In this document: piece by piece, positions 1 to 6,122 of the stretch
How positions within the stretch are numbered: the stretch's first letter is position 1
Layout: every line of letters starts with the position of its first letter
NCBI GenBank assembly: GCA_012513625.1
Contig: JAAZBW010000268.1
Location: 1 to 6,998 of the forward strand
Direction of reading: 5' to 3'
DNA: 6,998 bases
Origin: Actinomycetales bacterium
GTDB lineage: Bacteria; Actinomycetota; Actinomycetes; Actinomycetales; Actinomycetaceae
Program-made: the position numbers and the translations under genes
The notes under the pieces: model-generated
What the model was told of the DNA's origin: nothing
What the model saw: only the letters and a program-made list of their open reading frames with translations
Database searches by the model: none

Positions 1-173
1 AAAGGCGCGACCCGCGCGGCCCGTGGCTCCAGCCCGCCCCCGCCCAGCCGCACGCGGGCGCAACTACCACACAAAACGGCCGATCTGGCAACTTCCCGAA
101 GTTCCCGCACACTCCCACCCCGTCGGTGAGACTTAAGACATAAGGGACACCAAAGGCGCGAAGGAGCGAGACA
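1..173 (+). promoter_or_regulatory. Upstream region of the GH3 gene, with a small palindrome and a strong RBS
   Basis: No convincing gene is visible here. Bases 90-103 form a perfect inverted repeat, AACTTC-CC-GAAGTT, which could be an operator. Bases 131-145 are an AT-rich patch (ACTTAAGACATAAGG) in otherwise very GC-rich DNA and may contain a -10 element, but I find no matching -35 box at normal spacing. AAGGAG at 161-166 sits 7 bases before the ATG at 174 and fixes the start of the GH3 gene. The first 60 bases are almost pure G/C and show nothing I can name. Confidence 0.45.
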
Positions 174-1928
174 ATGGTCGACTTGACAGCCCAGCCGTAC
201 AACCTTGATGCCGAGGGTGTGCGGTGGGTCGAAGAAACCCTGGCGGGCATGACCGATGAGGAAAAGGTTGGTCAGCTGTTCGTCAACATGGGGTCCTCCC
301 GTGATGATGACTACCTGACGGAGATGGTGCAGAAGTACCACATTGCCGCCGTGCGCTACCAGCCCGGCCCGGCCGCGGACATCTGGGAGCAGAACAACAT
401 CCTGCAGACCAAGTCCAAGATCCCCATGCTGATCGCCGCCAACACGGAGGCCGGCGGCAACGGCGCCTGCACCGATGGCACCTACGTGGGCTGGGAGGTC
501 AAGGTGGCTGCCGCGGGCGAGGACGCCCCGCGCTACGCCTACGAGCTCGGCCGCATCTCCGGTGTGGAGGCCGCGGCGATTGGCTGTAACTGGTCGTTCG
601 CCCCGATCGTGGACCTGTACCGCAACTGGCGGAACCCGATCGTTTCCGTACGCACGTTCTCCTCTGACCCGGACCAGACGGTCACGCTGGCCAAGGAGTA
701 CATGCGCGGCATCATGGAGTCCAACATCATGCCGGCCGCCAAGCACTGGCCGGGCGATGGCATCGATGAGCGCGACCAGCACCTCTCCTCCGCCCCCAAC
801 TGGTACTCCATGGAGGAGTGGGACGAGACGTTCGGCAAGGTCTACCAGGGGCTCATCGACGCGGGCCTGCCCAGCATCATGGCCGGCCACATCGCGCTGC
901 CCAGCTACCAGAAGCACTACGGCCCGGACACGAACGAGTTCACCCCGGCCACGCTCTCCAAGGAGATCACCACCGATCTGCTGCGTGACAAGCTCGGCTT
1001 CAACGGCGTGGTGGTCACGGATGCCTCGCACATGGTGGCGATGACCGCGTTCGCGAAGCGCCGGGACATCCTGCCCATGTCGATCATGGCGGGCTGCGAC
1101 CTCTTCCTGTTCTTCAACGATCCGGACGAGGACTTCGGCTGGATGATGGACGCCCTCAATGACGGTCGCCTCACCCGCGAGCGCCTCGATGAGGCCGTCA
1201 CCCGCACGCTCGGCCTCAAGGCCAGGATCGGCCTCCACACAGTGGAGAACAAGGAGGACATCCTCCCGGCCAAGGACGAGGCGATGGCGCGGATCCGCCT
1301 GCCCGAGAACCTGAAGGTGGCCGAGGAGCTCTCCGAGCGTGCCGTCACCCTGGTGAAGGACAAGGACGAGGGCGTGCTGCCCATCTCCCCGGAGAAGCAC
1401 AAGCGCGTGATGATCGTGCCGATCTCCGGCCCGCGTAACCCGATGGCCCACGGCGGCCCGAAGGCCGCGAACACGCTCGCCGAGAAGATGCGGGAGCGCG
1501 GCTACGAGGTGGAGCTGTACGAGTCGCTGACGGAAAAGGCCGCCAAGATGACGGACGAGGAGTTCGCCGAGGTGGTGCGCGGCGCGTACGCCGGTAAGGC
1601 CCCCATCTCGGCGCTCACGGACAAGTACGACCTCATCATCTCGGCCGCGCAGGTCAGCGGGCTCATGCAGCCCACCGAGCGCGTCTACTGGCCGGCCTCG
1701 AAGGGCACGCCGGACATCCCGTGGTACGTCCACGAGTTGCCCACGGTGTTCGTCTCGTTCGCCTCGCCGTACCACCTGCCGGACGTTCCGCAGATGAAGA
1801 CCTTCGTGAACGCCTACGACGCCCACGAGCACACCGTCACGGCGGTGCTCGACAAGCTCGAGGGCAAGAGCGAGTTCCAGGGCACCCCGTCCACGGACGT
1901 GTTCGGTCTCCCGGACAGCCACCTCTAG
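174..1928 (+). CDS. GH3 beta-N-acetylglucosaminidase-like enzyme (hydrolase or phosphorylase)
   Basis: A 584-residue protein, probably a cytoplasmic exo-acting enzyme that removes N-acetylhexosamine (or a related sugar) from small glycans; no signal peptide or membrane segment is seen. The N-terminal part, about residues 1-370, is a GH3 TIM barrel. Residues 190-203 read KHWPGDGIDERDQH, which aligns residue for residue in spacing with the NagZ signature KHFPGHGxxxxDSH. D201 and H203 then correspond to the Asp/His acid-base dyad, and D283 in GVVVTDASHM is the expected nucleophile. Residues about 380-584 look like the extra C-terminal GH3 domain that short NagZ enzymes lack. The start is supported by AAGGAG 7 bases upstream. 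It precedes a HAD phosphatase gene on the same strand by 165 bases, probably as one unit. Substitutions in the signature (H to D at 195, S to Q at 202) suggest a subgroup distinct from classical NagZ, so the exact substrate is uncertain. Confidence 0.9.
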   Translation: MVDLTAQPYNLDAEGVRWVEETLAGMTDEEKVGQLFVNMGSSRDDDYLTEMVQKYHIAAVRYQPGPAADIWEQNNILQTKSKIPMLIAANTEAGGNGACTDGTYVGWEVKVAAAGEDAPRYAYELGRISGVEAAAIGCNWSFAPIVDLYRNWRNPIVSVRTFSSDPDQTVTLAKEYMRGIMESNIMPAAKHWPGDGIDERDQHLSSAPNWYSMEEWDETFGKVYQGLIDAGLPSIMAGHIALPSYQKHYGPDTNEFTPATLSKEITTDLLRDKLGFNGVVVTDASHMVAMTAFAKRRDILPMSIMAGCDLFLFFNDPDEDFGWMMDALNDGRLTRERLDEAVTRTLGLKARIGLHTVENKEDILPAKDEAMARIRLPENLKVAEELSERAVTLVKDKDEGVLPISPEKHKRVMIVPISGPRNPMAHGGPKAANTLAEKMRERGYEVELYESLTEKAAKMTDEEFAEVVRGAYAGKAPISALTDKYDLIISAAQVSGLMQPTERVYWPASKGTPDIPWYVHELPTVFVSFASPYHLPDVPQMKTFVNAYDAHEHTVTAVLDKLEGKSEFQGTPSTDVFGLPDSHL

Positions 1929-1934
1929 GGTTCC

Positions 1935-1979
1935 CGACGGCGGGGCCCACCTTCCGTACGGGAGGAGGCTCCGCCGTCG
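1935..1979 (+). other. Stem-loop between the GH3 and HAD genes
   Basis: Bases 1935-1947 pair with 1967-1979 as a 13-base-pair stem with one G-U wobble (1944 with 1970) around a 19-base loop. It starts 6 bases after the GH3 stop codon. No T-run follows. It could be a partial terminator or an mRNA stabiliser or processing site that sets different levels for the two genes. The function is inferred from position only. Confidence 0.45.
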
Positions 1980-2093
1980 TCCCCCACCCGACGACGGGTC
2001 CGCACCCTTCGTGGTCAGGCGGCCCGACGTCGTGCCCCACCCCCCGTCACCCACCACAGCACCGCAGTTCTCCCTACGAAAGGAACACCCACC

Positions 2094-3035
2094 ATGGCCG
2101 AGATTCCCGCAGCAGCGCAGGTACTCGTTGATTTCCAGCCGAAGCACGACTTCTTCGTCGGTATCGACTCCGATGGCTGCGCGATGGATGCGATGGACAT
2201 CAAGCACCTCGAGTGCTTCACGCCCGCCTACATCCTCGCGTGGGACCTGCAGCCGGTCTCGACGCTCGCCCGTGAGACGGCAGTGTTCGTGAACCTGAAG
2301 TCCATCACGCGCGGCCTCAACCGGTGGCTCGCGCTCCGCCAACTGCTCGACCTGCTGCGCGACCGCGCCGAGGTGGCCGAGCGTGGCGTGACGATCCCCG
2401 ACTACCCCGAGCTCACGGACTTCATCGATTCGAAGTACCCGCTCTCGGACAAGGGCCTCGCGGCGTGGGCCGCAGAGAACCCGAGCGAGACCGCGGACCG
2501 CATGATCCGCTGGGGCGACAACGTGAACGACCGGATCGCCGAGATCGTGCACAACTCGGGCCCGTTCCCGGGCGTGCGCGCGGCGATGGAGGCACTCGAC
2601 GGCAAGGCCGACCAGATCGTGGTCTCGGCCACGCCGGTCCACTCGCTCGAGCGCGAGTGGGCGGAGCATGGGCTCGACCAGTTCATGAGCGTGATCGCCG
2701 GCCAGGAGATGGGTGGCAAGGCGCAGCACGTGCAGTACGCCGCCAAGGGCAAGTACCCGGGCAACGAGAACATCATGCTCGTGGGCGACGCCCCCGGTGA
2801 CCGCGACGCCGCAGCCCAGGAGGGTGTGCTCTACTACCCGATCCTGCCGGGCAAGGAGAAGTTCTCCTGGAAGCGCTTCAAGGACGAGGGCATCGGCAAG
2901 TTCCTGGACGGCACCTTCGCGGGTGAGTACCAGCAGATGCTGATCGACGAGTTCACGGCGATGCTCCCGGACGAGGTTCCGTGGGAGACCGTCTCTGGCA
3001 ACAAGAAGCTCGTGATGCCGACCGTTAAGAGCTAG
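2094..3035 (+). CDS. HAD-superfamily phosphatase
   Basis: A 313-residue cytoplasmic protein with all four HAD motifs. Motif I is FVGIDSDGCAMD with nucleophile D25 and D27; motif II is IVVSATP with S178; K209 in MGGKAQHV fits motif III; motif IV is LVGDAPGDRD with D232 and D236 for Mg2+ binding. The DxD motif favours phosphatase chemistry through an aspartyl-phosphate. The long helical insert between motifs I and II, about residues 40-165, is a C1-type cap that would set the substrate, which cannot be read from sequence. The start is supported by AAAGGA at 2079-2084, 9 bases before the ATG. Its neighbour upstream is the GH3 enzyme, so a sugar-phosphate substrate is a reasonable inference. The DSDGCAMD form of motif I looks familiar to me from a family of HAD proteins in sugar-use loci, but I cannot verify that here. 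Confidence 0.88.
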   Translation: MAEIPAAAQVLVDFQPKHDFFVGIDSDGCAMDAMDIKHLECFTPAYILAWDLQPVSTLARETAVFVNLKSITRGLNRWLALRQLLDLLRDRAEVAERGVTIPDYPELTDFIDSKYPLSDKGLAAWAAENPSETADRMIRWGDNVNDRIAEIVHNSGPFPGVRAAMEALDGKADQIVVSATPVHSLEREWAEHGLDQFMSVIAGQEMGGKAQHVQYAAKGKYPGNENIMLVGDAPGDRDAAAQEGVLYYPILPGKEKFSWKRFKDEGIGKFLDGTFAGEYQQMLIDEFTAMLPDEVPWETVSGNKKLVMPTVKS

Positions 3036-3073
3036 TCCTGCTGGCTTTCGGGCCGTGTGCCTGACTGACACGT

Positions 3074-3108
3074 GGTGCCCCGCTGGCCGTGACGGCCGGT
3101 GGGGCACC
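3074..3108 (+). terminator. Strong GC-rich terminator hairpin after the HAD gene
   Basis: Bases 3074-3089 pair with 3093-3108 over 16 positions with a 3-base TGA loop. Two of the pairs are G-U or U-G wobbles (3082 with 3100, 3084 with 3098) that work only in the + strand RNA; read from the other strand they would be C-A mismatches. This, and the position 38 bases after the HAD stop, suggests termination of the GH3-HAD transcript. There is no T-run after the stem, which is common for actinomycete terminators. Confidence 0.65.
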
Positions 3109-3184
3109 GGCGTTCCCGGGGCCGGATTACGCCGAACGCAATAGTCGGTGTTGCGATTCGGCGGCGGAGTGAGAGGGTTGGGTT

Positions 3185-3691
3185 ATGCAAAACGTCGGAC
3201 CCCCGGGGGACGGGCCGGGCGTGGACCGTAACGCGCTGCCGGCACTCTCTGGCTCATTCCTGCTCACTGCCGTGGTGGCGGTCCCCATCCTCATGTACGC
3301 CAGCTTCCCGGCCATGGCCCAGTTGGCGATCACCGCTCTTGCCCTGTTGATCGGCGCCGTGGGCCTGAACTACGCCTCCACCACGATGCGCTACACCCGG
3401 CACGAGATCGAGTGCACGAAGTTCTTCGATCAGGTGTTCCGGCGCGGCCGCTCCCCCGTGAGCCTCACGGACCTCGCCTCGGTGTCCTACTACGAGACCC
3501 GAGACCTCATGCTGGTGCTGCGCGATACCCACGGCAATGTGGCGAAGATCGATGTCTCCACGCCGTGGCCGCGGGTGGACGAGTGGGGCCCACTGATCGA
3601 GGTGGCGGCATTCCGGGCGAACATCCCGCTCACCGACGAGATCCGGGAGATCCTCCACCGCGGCTACGGCCGCTGGACATGGGCCTACTGA
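3185..3691 (+). CDS. Small membrane protein with a PH-like cytoplasmic domain
   Basis: A 168-residue protein of unknown function. After a short Gly/Pro-rich N-terminus, two hydrophobic helices are seen at about residues 20-40 and 43-63, forming a hairpin that should place both ends on the same side of the membrane. The rest, about 66-165, alternates beta-like stretches (MRYTRHEIECTKFF, LASVSYYETRDLMLVLRD, NVAKIDVST) and ends in a helix. This order resembles the bacterial PH-like (bPH) membrane proteins, though that is judged by eye. GAGAGG at 3171-3176 lies 8 bases before the ATG. It stands alone after the 3074-3108 terminator and converges on the AAA ATPase gene. No clear promoter is seen in the 3109-3170 gap. 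Confidence 0.7.
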   Translation: MQNVGPPGDGPGVDRNALPALSGSFLLTAVVAVPILMYASFPAMAQLAITALALLIGAVGLNYASTTMRYTRHEIECTKFFDQVFRRGRSPVSLTDLASVSYYETRDLMLVLRDTHGNVAKIDVSTPWPRVDEWGPLIEVAAFRANIPLTDEIREILHRGYGRWTWAY

Positions 3692-3706
3692 GCTCCCGCC
3701 CCCCCG

Positions 3707-3850
3707 TTTTTCGCCGAGTGTGTGGTTCCGGTTCCGCCCCACCCCCGCCCCGCCCCCCTTTTCGCCGACTGTGTGGTTCCGGTTCCGCCCCACCCCCGCC
3801 GACTGTGTGGTTTAGAGCAGCATGGCTGATCTACGCCACACAGTCGACGG
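3707..3850 (-). repeat. Composite hairpin repeat, copy A (between convergent genes)
   Basis: On the + strand the unit CGCCGA(C/G)TGTGTGG occurs at 3712, 3763 and 3797, and an inverted copy ends at 3850. The first two are each preceded by a T-run (TTTTTCG and TTTTCG) and followed by the same GGTTCCGGTTCCGCCCCACCCC stretch (broken here in reading: key parts are TTCCGGTTCCG and CCCCACCCC). Spacing is 51 and then 34 bases. The third unit and the inverted copy form a hairpin. It fills most of the 181-base gap between two convergent genes and resembles a REP-type or small non-autonomous element. Confidence 0.8.
3796..3850 (-). terminator. Long two-stage hairpin after the AAA ATPase gene
   Basis: The outer arm pairs 3796-3810 with 3836-3850 (15 positions, one C-A mismatch at 3799/3847 that becomes a G-U wobble in minus-strand RNA). 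After a 2x2 internal loop, the inner arm pairs 3813-3821 with 3825-3833 (one mismatch) around a 3-base loop. In minus-strand reading it begins 22 bases after the ATPase stop codon, so it probably acts as that operon's terminator and may also stop transcription from the opposite side. No T-run follows on the minus strand. Confidence 0.55.
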
Positions 3851-3872
3851 TCGGGGTCAGCAGGCAGTTCAT

Positions 3873-4943
3873 CTAGAGGGCTGCCCAGGCTGACTTCACC
3901 GCGGCGTCGCTGACCTCCATCACGCCGTCGTCCACCGCAAGTCCGAGCGCGCGATCCGCAGCCGAGAGCATCTTGCGCACCCGGTTGGGCGAGGACCGCG
4001 CCACCCCCAGCAGTTCCTCCACCGCCTCCGCCGTGAAGATCTGGGCCGCGAGGCCGTGGGCGTCCGAGGCCGTGATCGTGTGATTCGACTGTTGGAGCGC
4101 CACACGCAGGCGGCGCTCCAACAGCGCCCGAACGGCAGGTGCGTCCGGGAGTTGCGGAACATCGAGCACAAGGTGGACGAAGTCACGCGCCTGGGTCCAC
4201 GAGTCCCCGGAGGTGTGGCGCGGCTGGGCGGCGATGCCGGCGGCCACGCCCAGTTCCGGGAGGAAGCGCATGATGCGGGTCATGAAGGCATCCCGCGTGG
4301 TGGCCGCGGTCTCCCCGTGGAGATCTGCGGCGAACCAGTGGTCGAGGTCATCGAGGAGCAGCACGATGTGACGGCCGTCCTCGCGGAGCACGTCGAGGAG
4401 TGTGCGGGCGCGTTCAACGTCGTCGATCTCGGAACCCGCGCGGGCAACGCTCTGAACCTCCCGAGCGATATCCAGCCGGACAAGGCCGAGGTTGAAGGAG
4501 GCTCCCACGCGGTCGCTGTGGCTGCCCTGGCGCGGGCGGAGCTCGCGTTCGAGGTTCATCCGTGCGGCGCCGGCGACGTCGTCGGCCATGAAGGCGATCA
4601 CGGACGCGAGGTGACGCGCGAACGCGGCGGGGTCGGTGACGGCGGCGACGTCGGAGCGCTGGCCGAGCCGGAGGCGGAGTGGGAGGAACTCGGCCTCGCC
4701 CTCGCCGAGCACGAACTCGAGGGCGGAGGACTTCCCGCTGCCGGGCTCCCCGCGGATGACGAGGACGGAGCCGCCGCGCCACTCGCGGGCGATCGCCTCC
4801 TCGAAGGCGTGGGTGCCGGTGAGCTGGTCGAAGGGAACGTGGCGCGGGGGGAGTTCGGAGCCGGCGCGGCCGCCGCTGAAGGCGTGCCAGTCCCGCAGGA
4901 GGACCATGAGGTCACGGAGCTGCGCTCCCGCGAAGCTGTTCAT
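3873..4943 (-). CDS. AAA-type P-loop ATPase, second gene of the ATPase pair
   Basis: A 356-residue soluble protein of unknown role. Walker A is GEPGSGKS at residues 65-72, with the lysine present. Walker B is HIVLLLDDLDHW at 192-203, with D198 and D199. Residues about 100-190 form a long insert between the two motifs, and about 265-356 are helical and may be a lid plus a winged-helix-like end. The ATG at 4943 is preferred over one at 4985 because GGGGAGGTGG (4960-4951) precedes it closely, and because the longer form would overlap the upstream gene. The gap to the upstream ATPase stop is 31 bases, so the two genes are almost certainly co-transcribed. The general layout recalls Orc1/Cdc6-like and STAND-like ATPases, but no specific family can be assigned. 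Confidence 0.85.
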   Translation of the reverse strand: MNSFAGAQLRDLMVLLRDWHAFSGGRAGSELPPRHVPFDQLTGTHAFEEAIAREWRGGSVLVIRGEPGSGKSSALEFVLGEGEAEFLPLRLRLGQRSDVAAVTDPAAFARHLASVIAFMADDVAGAARMNLERELRPRQGSHSDRVGASFNLGLVRLDIAREVQSVARAGSEIDDVERARTLLDVLREDGRHIVLLLDDLDHWFAADLHGETAATTRDAFMTRIMRFLPELGVAAGIAAQPRHTSGDSWTQARDFVHLVLDVPQLPDAPAVRALLERRLRVALQQSNHTITASDAHGLAAQIFTAEAVEELLGVARSSPNRVRKMLSAADRALGLAVDDGVMEVSDAAVKSAWAAL

Positions 4944-4974
4944 GGCTGGTCCACCTCCCCATGCCCTCGCACGC

Positions 4975-5985
4975 TCACGTGGCATCCTTTACCCGGTAAA
5001 TGCGGCGGGGCCGGCCGGGGCGGCCCTCGCGCTCGTCACTGTATTCCACGAGTCCCTCATCCAAGAGGACGCGGAACACCTGCCCGGCGCGGGCGGCGGT
5101 CCACCCGAGGCGGTCCAGCAGGCGGGGATCCGAGGCAGACGCGGCGCCGAGGGCACGGAGTTCGTCGAAGAGCATGGCGGCGGGGCGGCCGAGTTTGGTT
5201 GCGCGGGCGTCGAGGTCCTGGGCTGCGCGGAGGGTTTCGGTGAGATTTTCGACGCCCCCGGTGCGGGCGGCGGTGATGACCTCGCGGGGGGTGAGGCCTT
5301 CGAGCTGCTCGGGGATGTGGATTTCGTGGTGCGGGCCGACGCGGCGGGCCAGCATCTCTTCGAGTTCTGTGGTGGATGCGCCGCCGAGGTGGGCCGTGAC
5401 CTCCGCGAAGGAGTCGGCGGGGGGCGCGAGGTAGGACGCGGAGGCTTCTGCCGGGATGGCGAGGACCCAGGTGTGGCCCTCGCGCCAGCGGTCGTCCCGC
5501 CCGGTGGCGAAGAGCGCGCGGAAGGTGGGGAGGTCTGCGCCGTCGAGAAGCACTACGAGGTGGGGGTTGGGCGCCTCCGTTCCCGCCGACTGTGTGGTTA
5601 AGGTTCCCGAATCCCCCGCCGACTGTGTGGTTAAGGTTCCGGAATCCTCCACCGACTGTGTGGTCAAATCCCCGTCGACTGTGTGCCTTAGACCAGCCTC
5701 CGCCGCGGCACCCCCACGGACCAGGGCGAGCACGGCGTCGGCGTCGAGGCCGGAGGCATTGACAAAGAGCGGTAAAGGCCTGCTGGGATCGCGGCCGAGA
5801 TCGAACTCGAGGGCGTGGAGGAGGCTCGTGGTCCCGGCGCCGCGTTCGCCGAGCAGGGCCACGTTCAGGTGGGCGTTCACGGCCTCACGGATGGTGCGAT
5901 CAGCCTCGCGCTCGACGTAGAGCCGCCGGTCCGGCGTGGTTGCGAACAGCGGCCGAGCCGAGAGGTTTCTCAGTTCTCGTGCCAT
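4975..5985 (-). CDS. P-loop ATPase-like protein with Lys-less Walker A, repeat insert and winged-helix C-terminus
   Basis: A 336-residue soluble protein, first gene of a two-ATPase operon. The ATG at 5985 is chosen over 6018 because AGGAGG (5998-5993) lies 7 bases upstream. Residues 41-55 read NVALLGERGAGTTSL, a P-loop in which T52 replaces the usual lysine. A Walker B-like strand is HLVVLLDGAD at 142-151, with D148. Between them, about residues 100-135, is a low-complexity insert with the 11-residue repeat DSGTLTTQSAG at 114-124 and 125-135 and a partial copy (DLTTQSVE) at 106-113; this is a translated DNA repeat. Residues about 268-333 look like a winged helix (DRLGWTAARAGQVFRVLLDEGLVEYS split across recognition and wing) with a basic GRPGRPRR wing, suggesting DNA binding. 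It may sense or remodel something together with the downstream ATPase; the function is unknown. Confidence 0.82.
   Translation of the reverse strand: MARELRNLSARPLFATTPDRRLYVEREADRTIREAVNAHLNVALLGERGAGTTSLLHALEFDLGRDPSRPLPLFVNASGLDADAVLALVRGGAAAEAGLRHTVDGDLTTQSVEDSGTLTTQSAGDSGTLTTQSAGTEAPNPHLVVLLDGADLPTFRALFATGRDDRWREGHTWVLAIPAEASASYLAPPADSFAEVTAHLGGASTTELEEMLARRVGPHHEIHIPEQLEGLTPREVITAARTGGVENLTETLRAAQDLDARATKLGRPAAMLFDELRALGAASASDPRLLDRLGWTAARAGQVFRVLLDEGLVEYSDEREGRPGRPRRIYRVKDAT
5584..5697 (-). repeat. Composite repeat, copy B, inside the ATPase coding sequence
   Basis: On the + strand the unit C(G/A)(C/T)CGACTGTGTG occurs at 5584, 5617, 5650 and 5673. The first three are 33 bases apart, exactly 11 codons; the last step is 23 bases and so falls in another frame. 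The units at 5584 and 5617 share GGTTAAGGTTCC after the core. The unit at 5673 continues into CCTTAGACCAGC, matching the inner half of the hairpins in the other copies, but the returning half is absent. The whole array stays open in the ATPase frame. Confidence 0.85.
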
Positions 5986-6020
5986 CTCTGTGCCTCCTGG
6001 CCTTTCAGGTCCGATCAACC

Positions 6021-6056
6021 TGTCTAAACTTTATTAAAGTTTCAGAAACGATGCAA
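6021..6056 (-). promoter_or_regulatory. Promoter with palindromic operator for the ATPase operon
   Basis: Bases 6026-6042 are a perfect palindrome, AAACTTTA-T-TAAAGTTT, in an AT-rich island within GC-rich DNA. On the minus strand a -35-like TTGCAT (6056-6051) is followed after 17 bases by a -10-like TAAAGT (6033-6028), which lies inside the palindrome. The predicted start near 6021 leaves a leader of about 35 bases before the ATG at 5985. A dimeric regulator bound here would block RNA polymerase. The winged-helix domain of the ATPase itself is one possible binder; this is inference. Confidence 0.45.
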
Positions 6057-6122
6057 GGCAGACCCAGCGGGTGGCGTTCATGGTTGCAGAGAAGCTGCGG
6101 GACTCGTTGGCTCGTTCTCGCG

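Noticed and set aside
3254..3793. Minus-strand open frame starting in the repeats, with repeated RNRNHT peptide
   Set aside because: The repeated peptide comes from the DNA repeat units at 3712 and 3763, and the rest is antisense to the membrane protein gene. No ribosome binding site is seen.
3692..3872. Mobile element with its own gene
   Set aside because: Only repeats and a hairpin are present; no transposase-like frame or clear target-site duplication was found.
4944..4985. Longer start for the AAA ATPase (ATG at 4985)
   Set aside because: It would overlap the end of the upstream gene, and the ATG at 4943 has the far better GGGGAGGTGG site in front of it.
4056..5243. Long + strand open frame of 395 codons opposite the two ATPase genes
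   Set aside because: It is antisense to two genes with clear P-loop motifs and good ribosome binding sites, spans both of them, and its product is a low-complexity Gly/Ala/Glu/Val-rich shadow typical of GC-rich DNA.
5584..5697. CRISPR array
   Set aside because: Units are only 33 bases apart with the whole period largely repeated, there are no unique spacers of regular length, the array is inside a coding frame, and no cas gene is present.
4975..5985. Pseudogene call for the first ATPase because of the repeat insert and missing Walker A lysine
   Set aside because: The frame is intact from a good ribosome binding site to the stop, the winged-helix end is well formed, and the downstream partner is intact, so decay is not shown.
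5986..6018. Longer start for the first ATPase (ATG at 6018)
   Set aside because: The AGGAGG at 5998-5993 is 7 bases before the ATG at 5985 and lies inside the longer form. The predicted transcription start near 6021 would also leave almost no leader.
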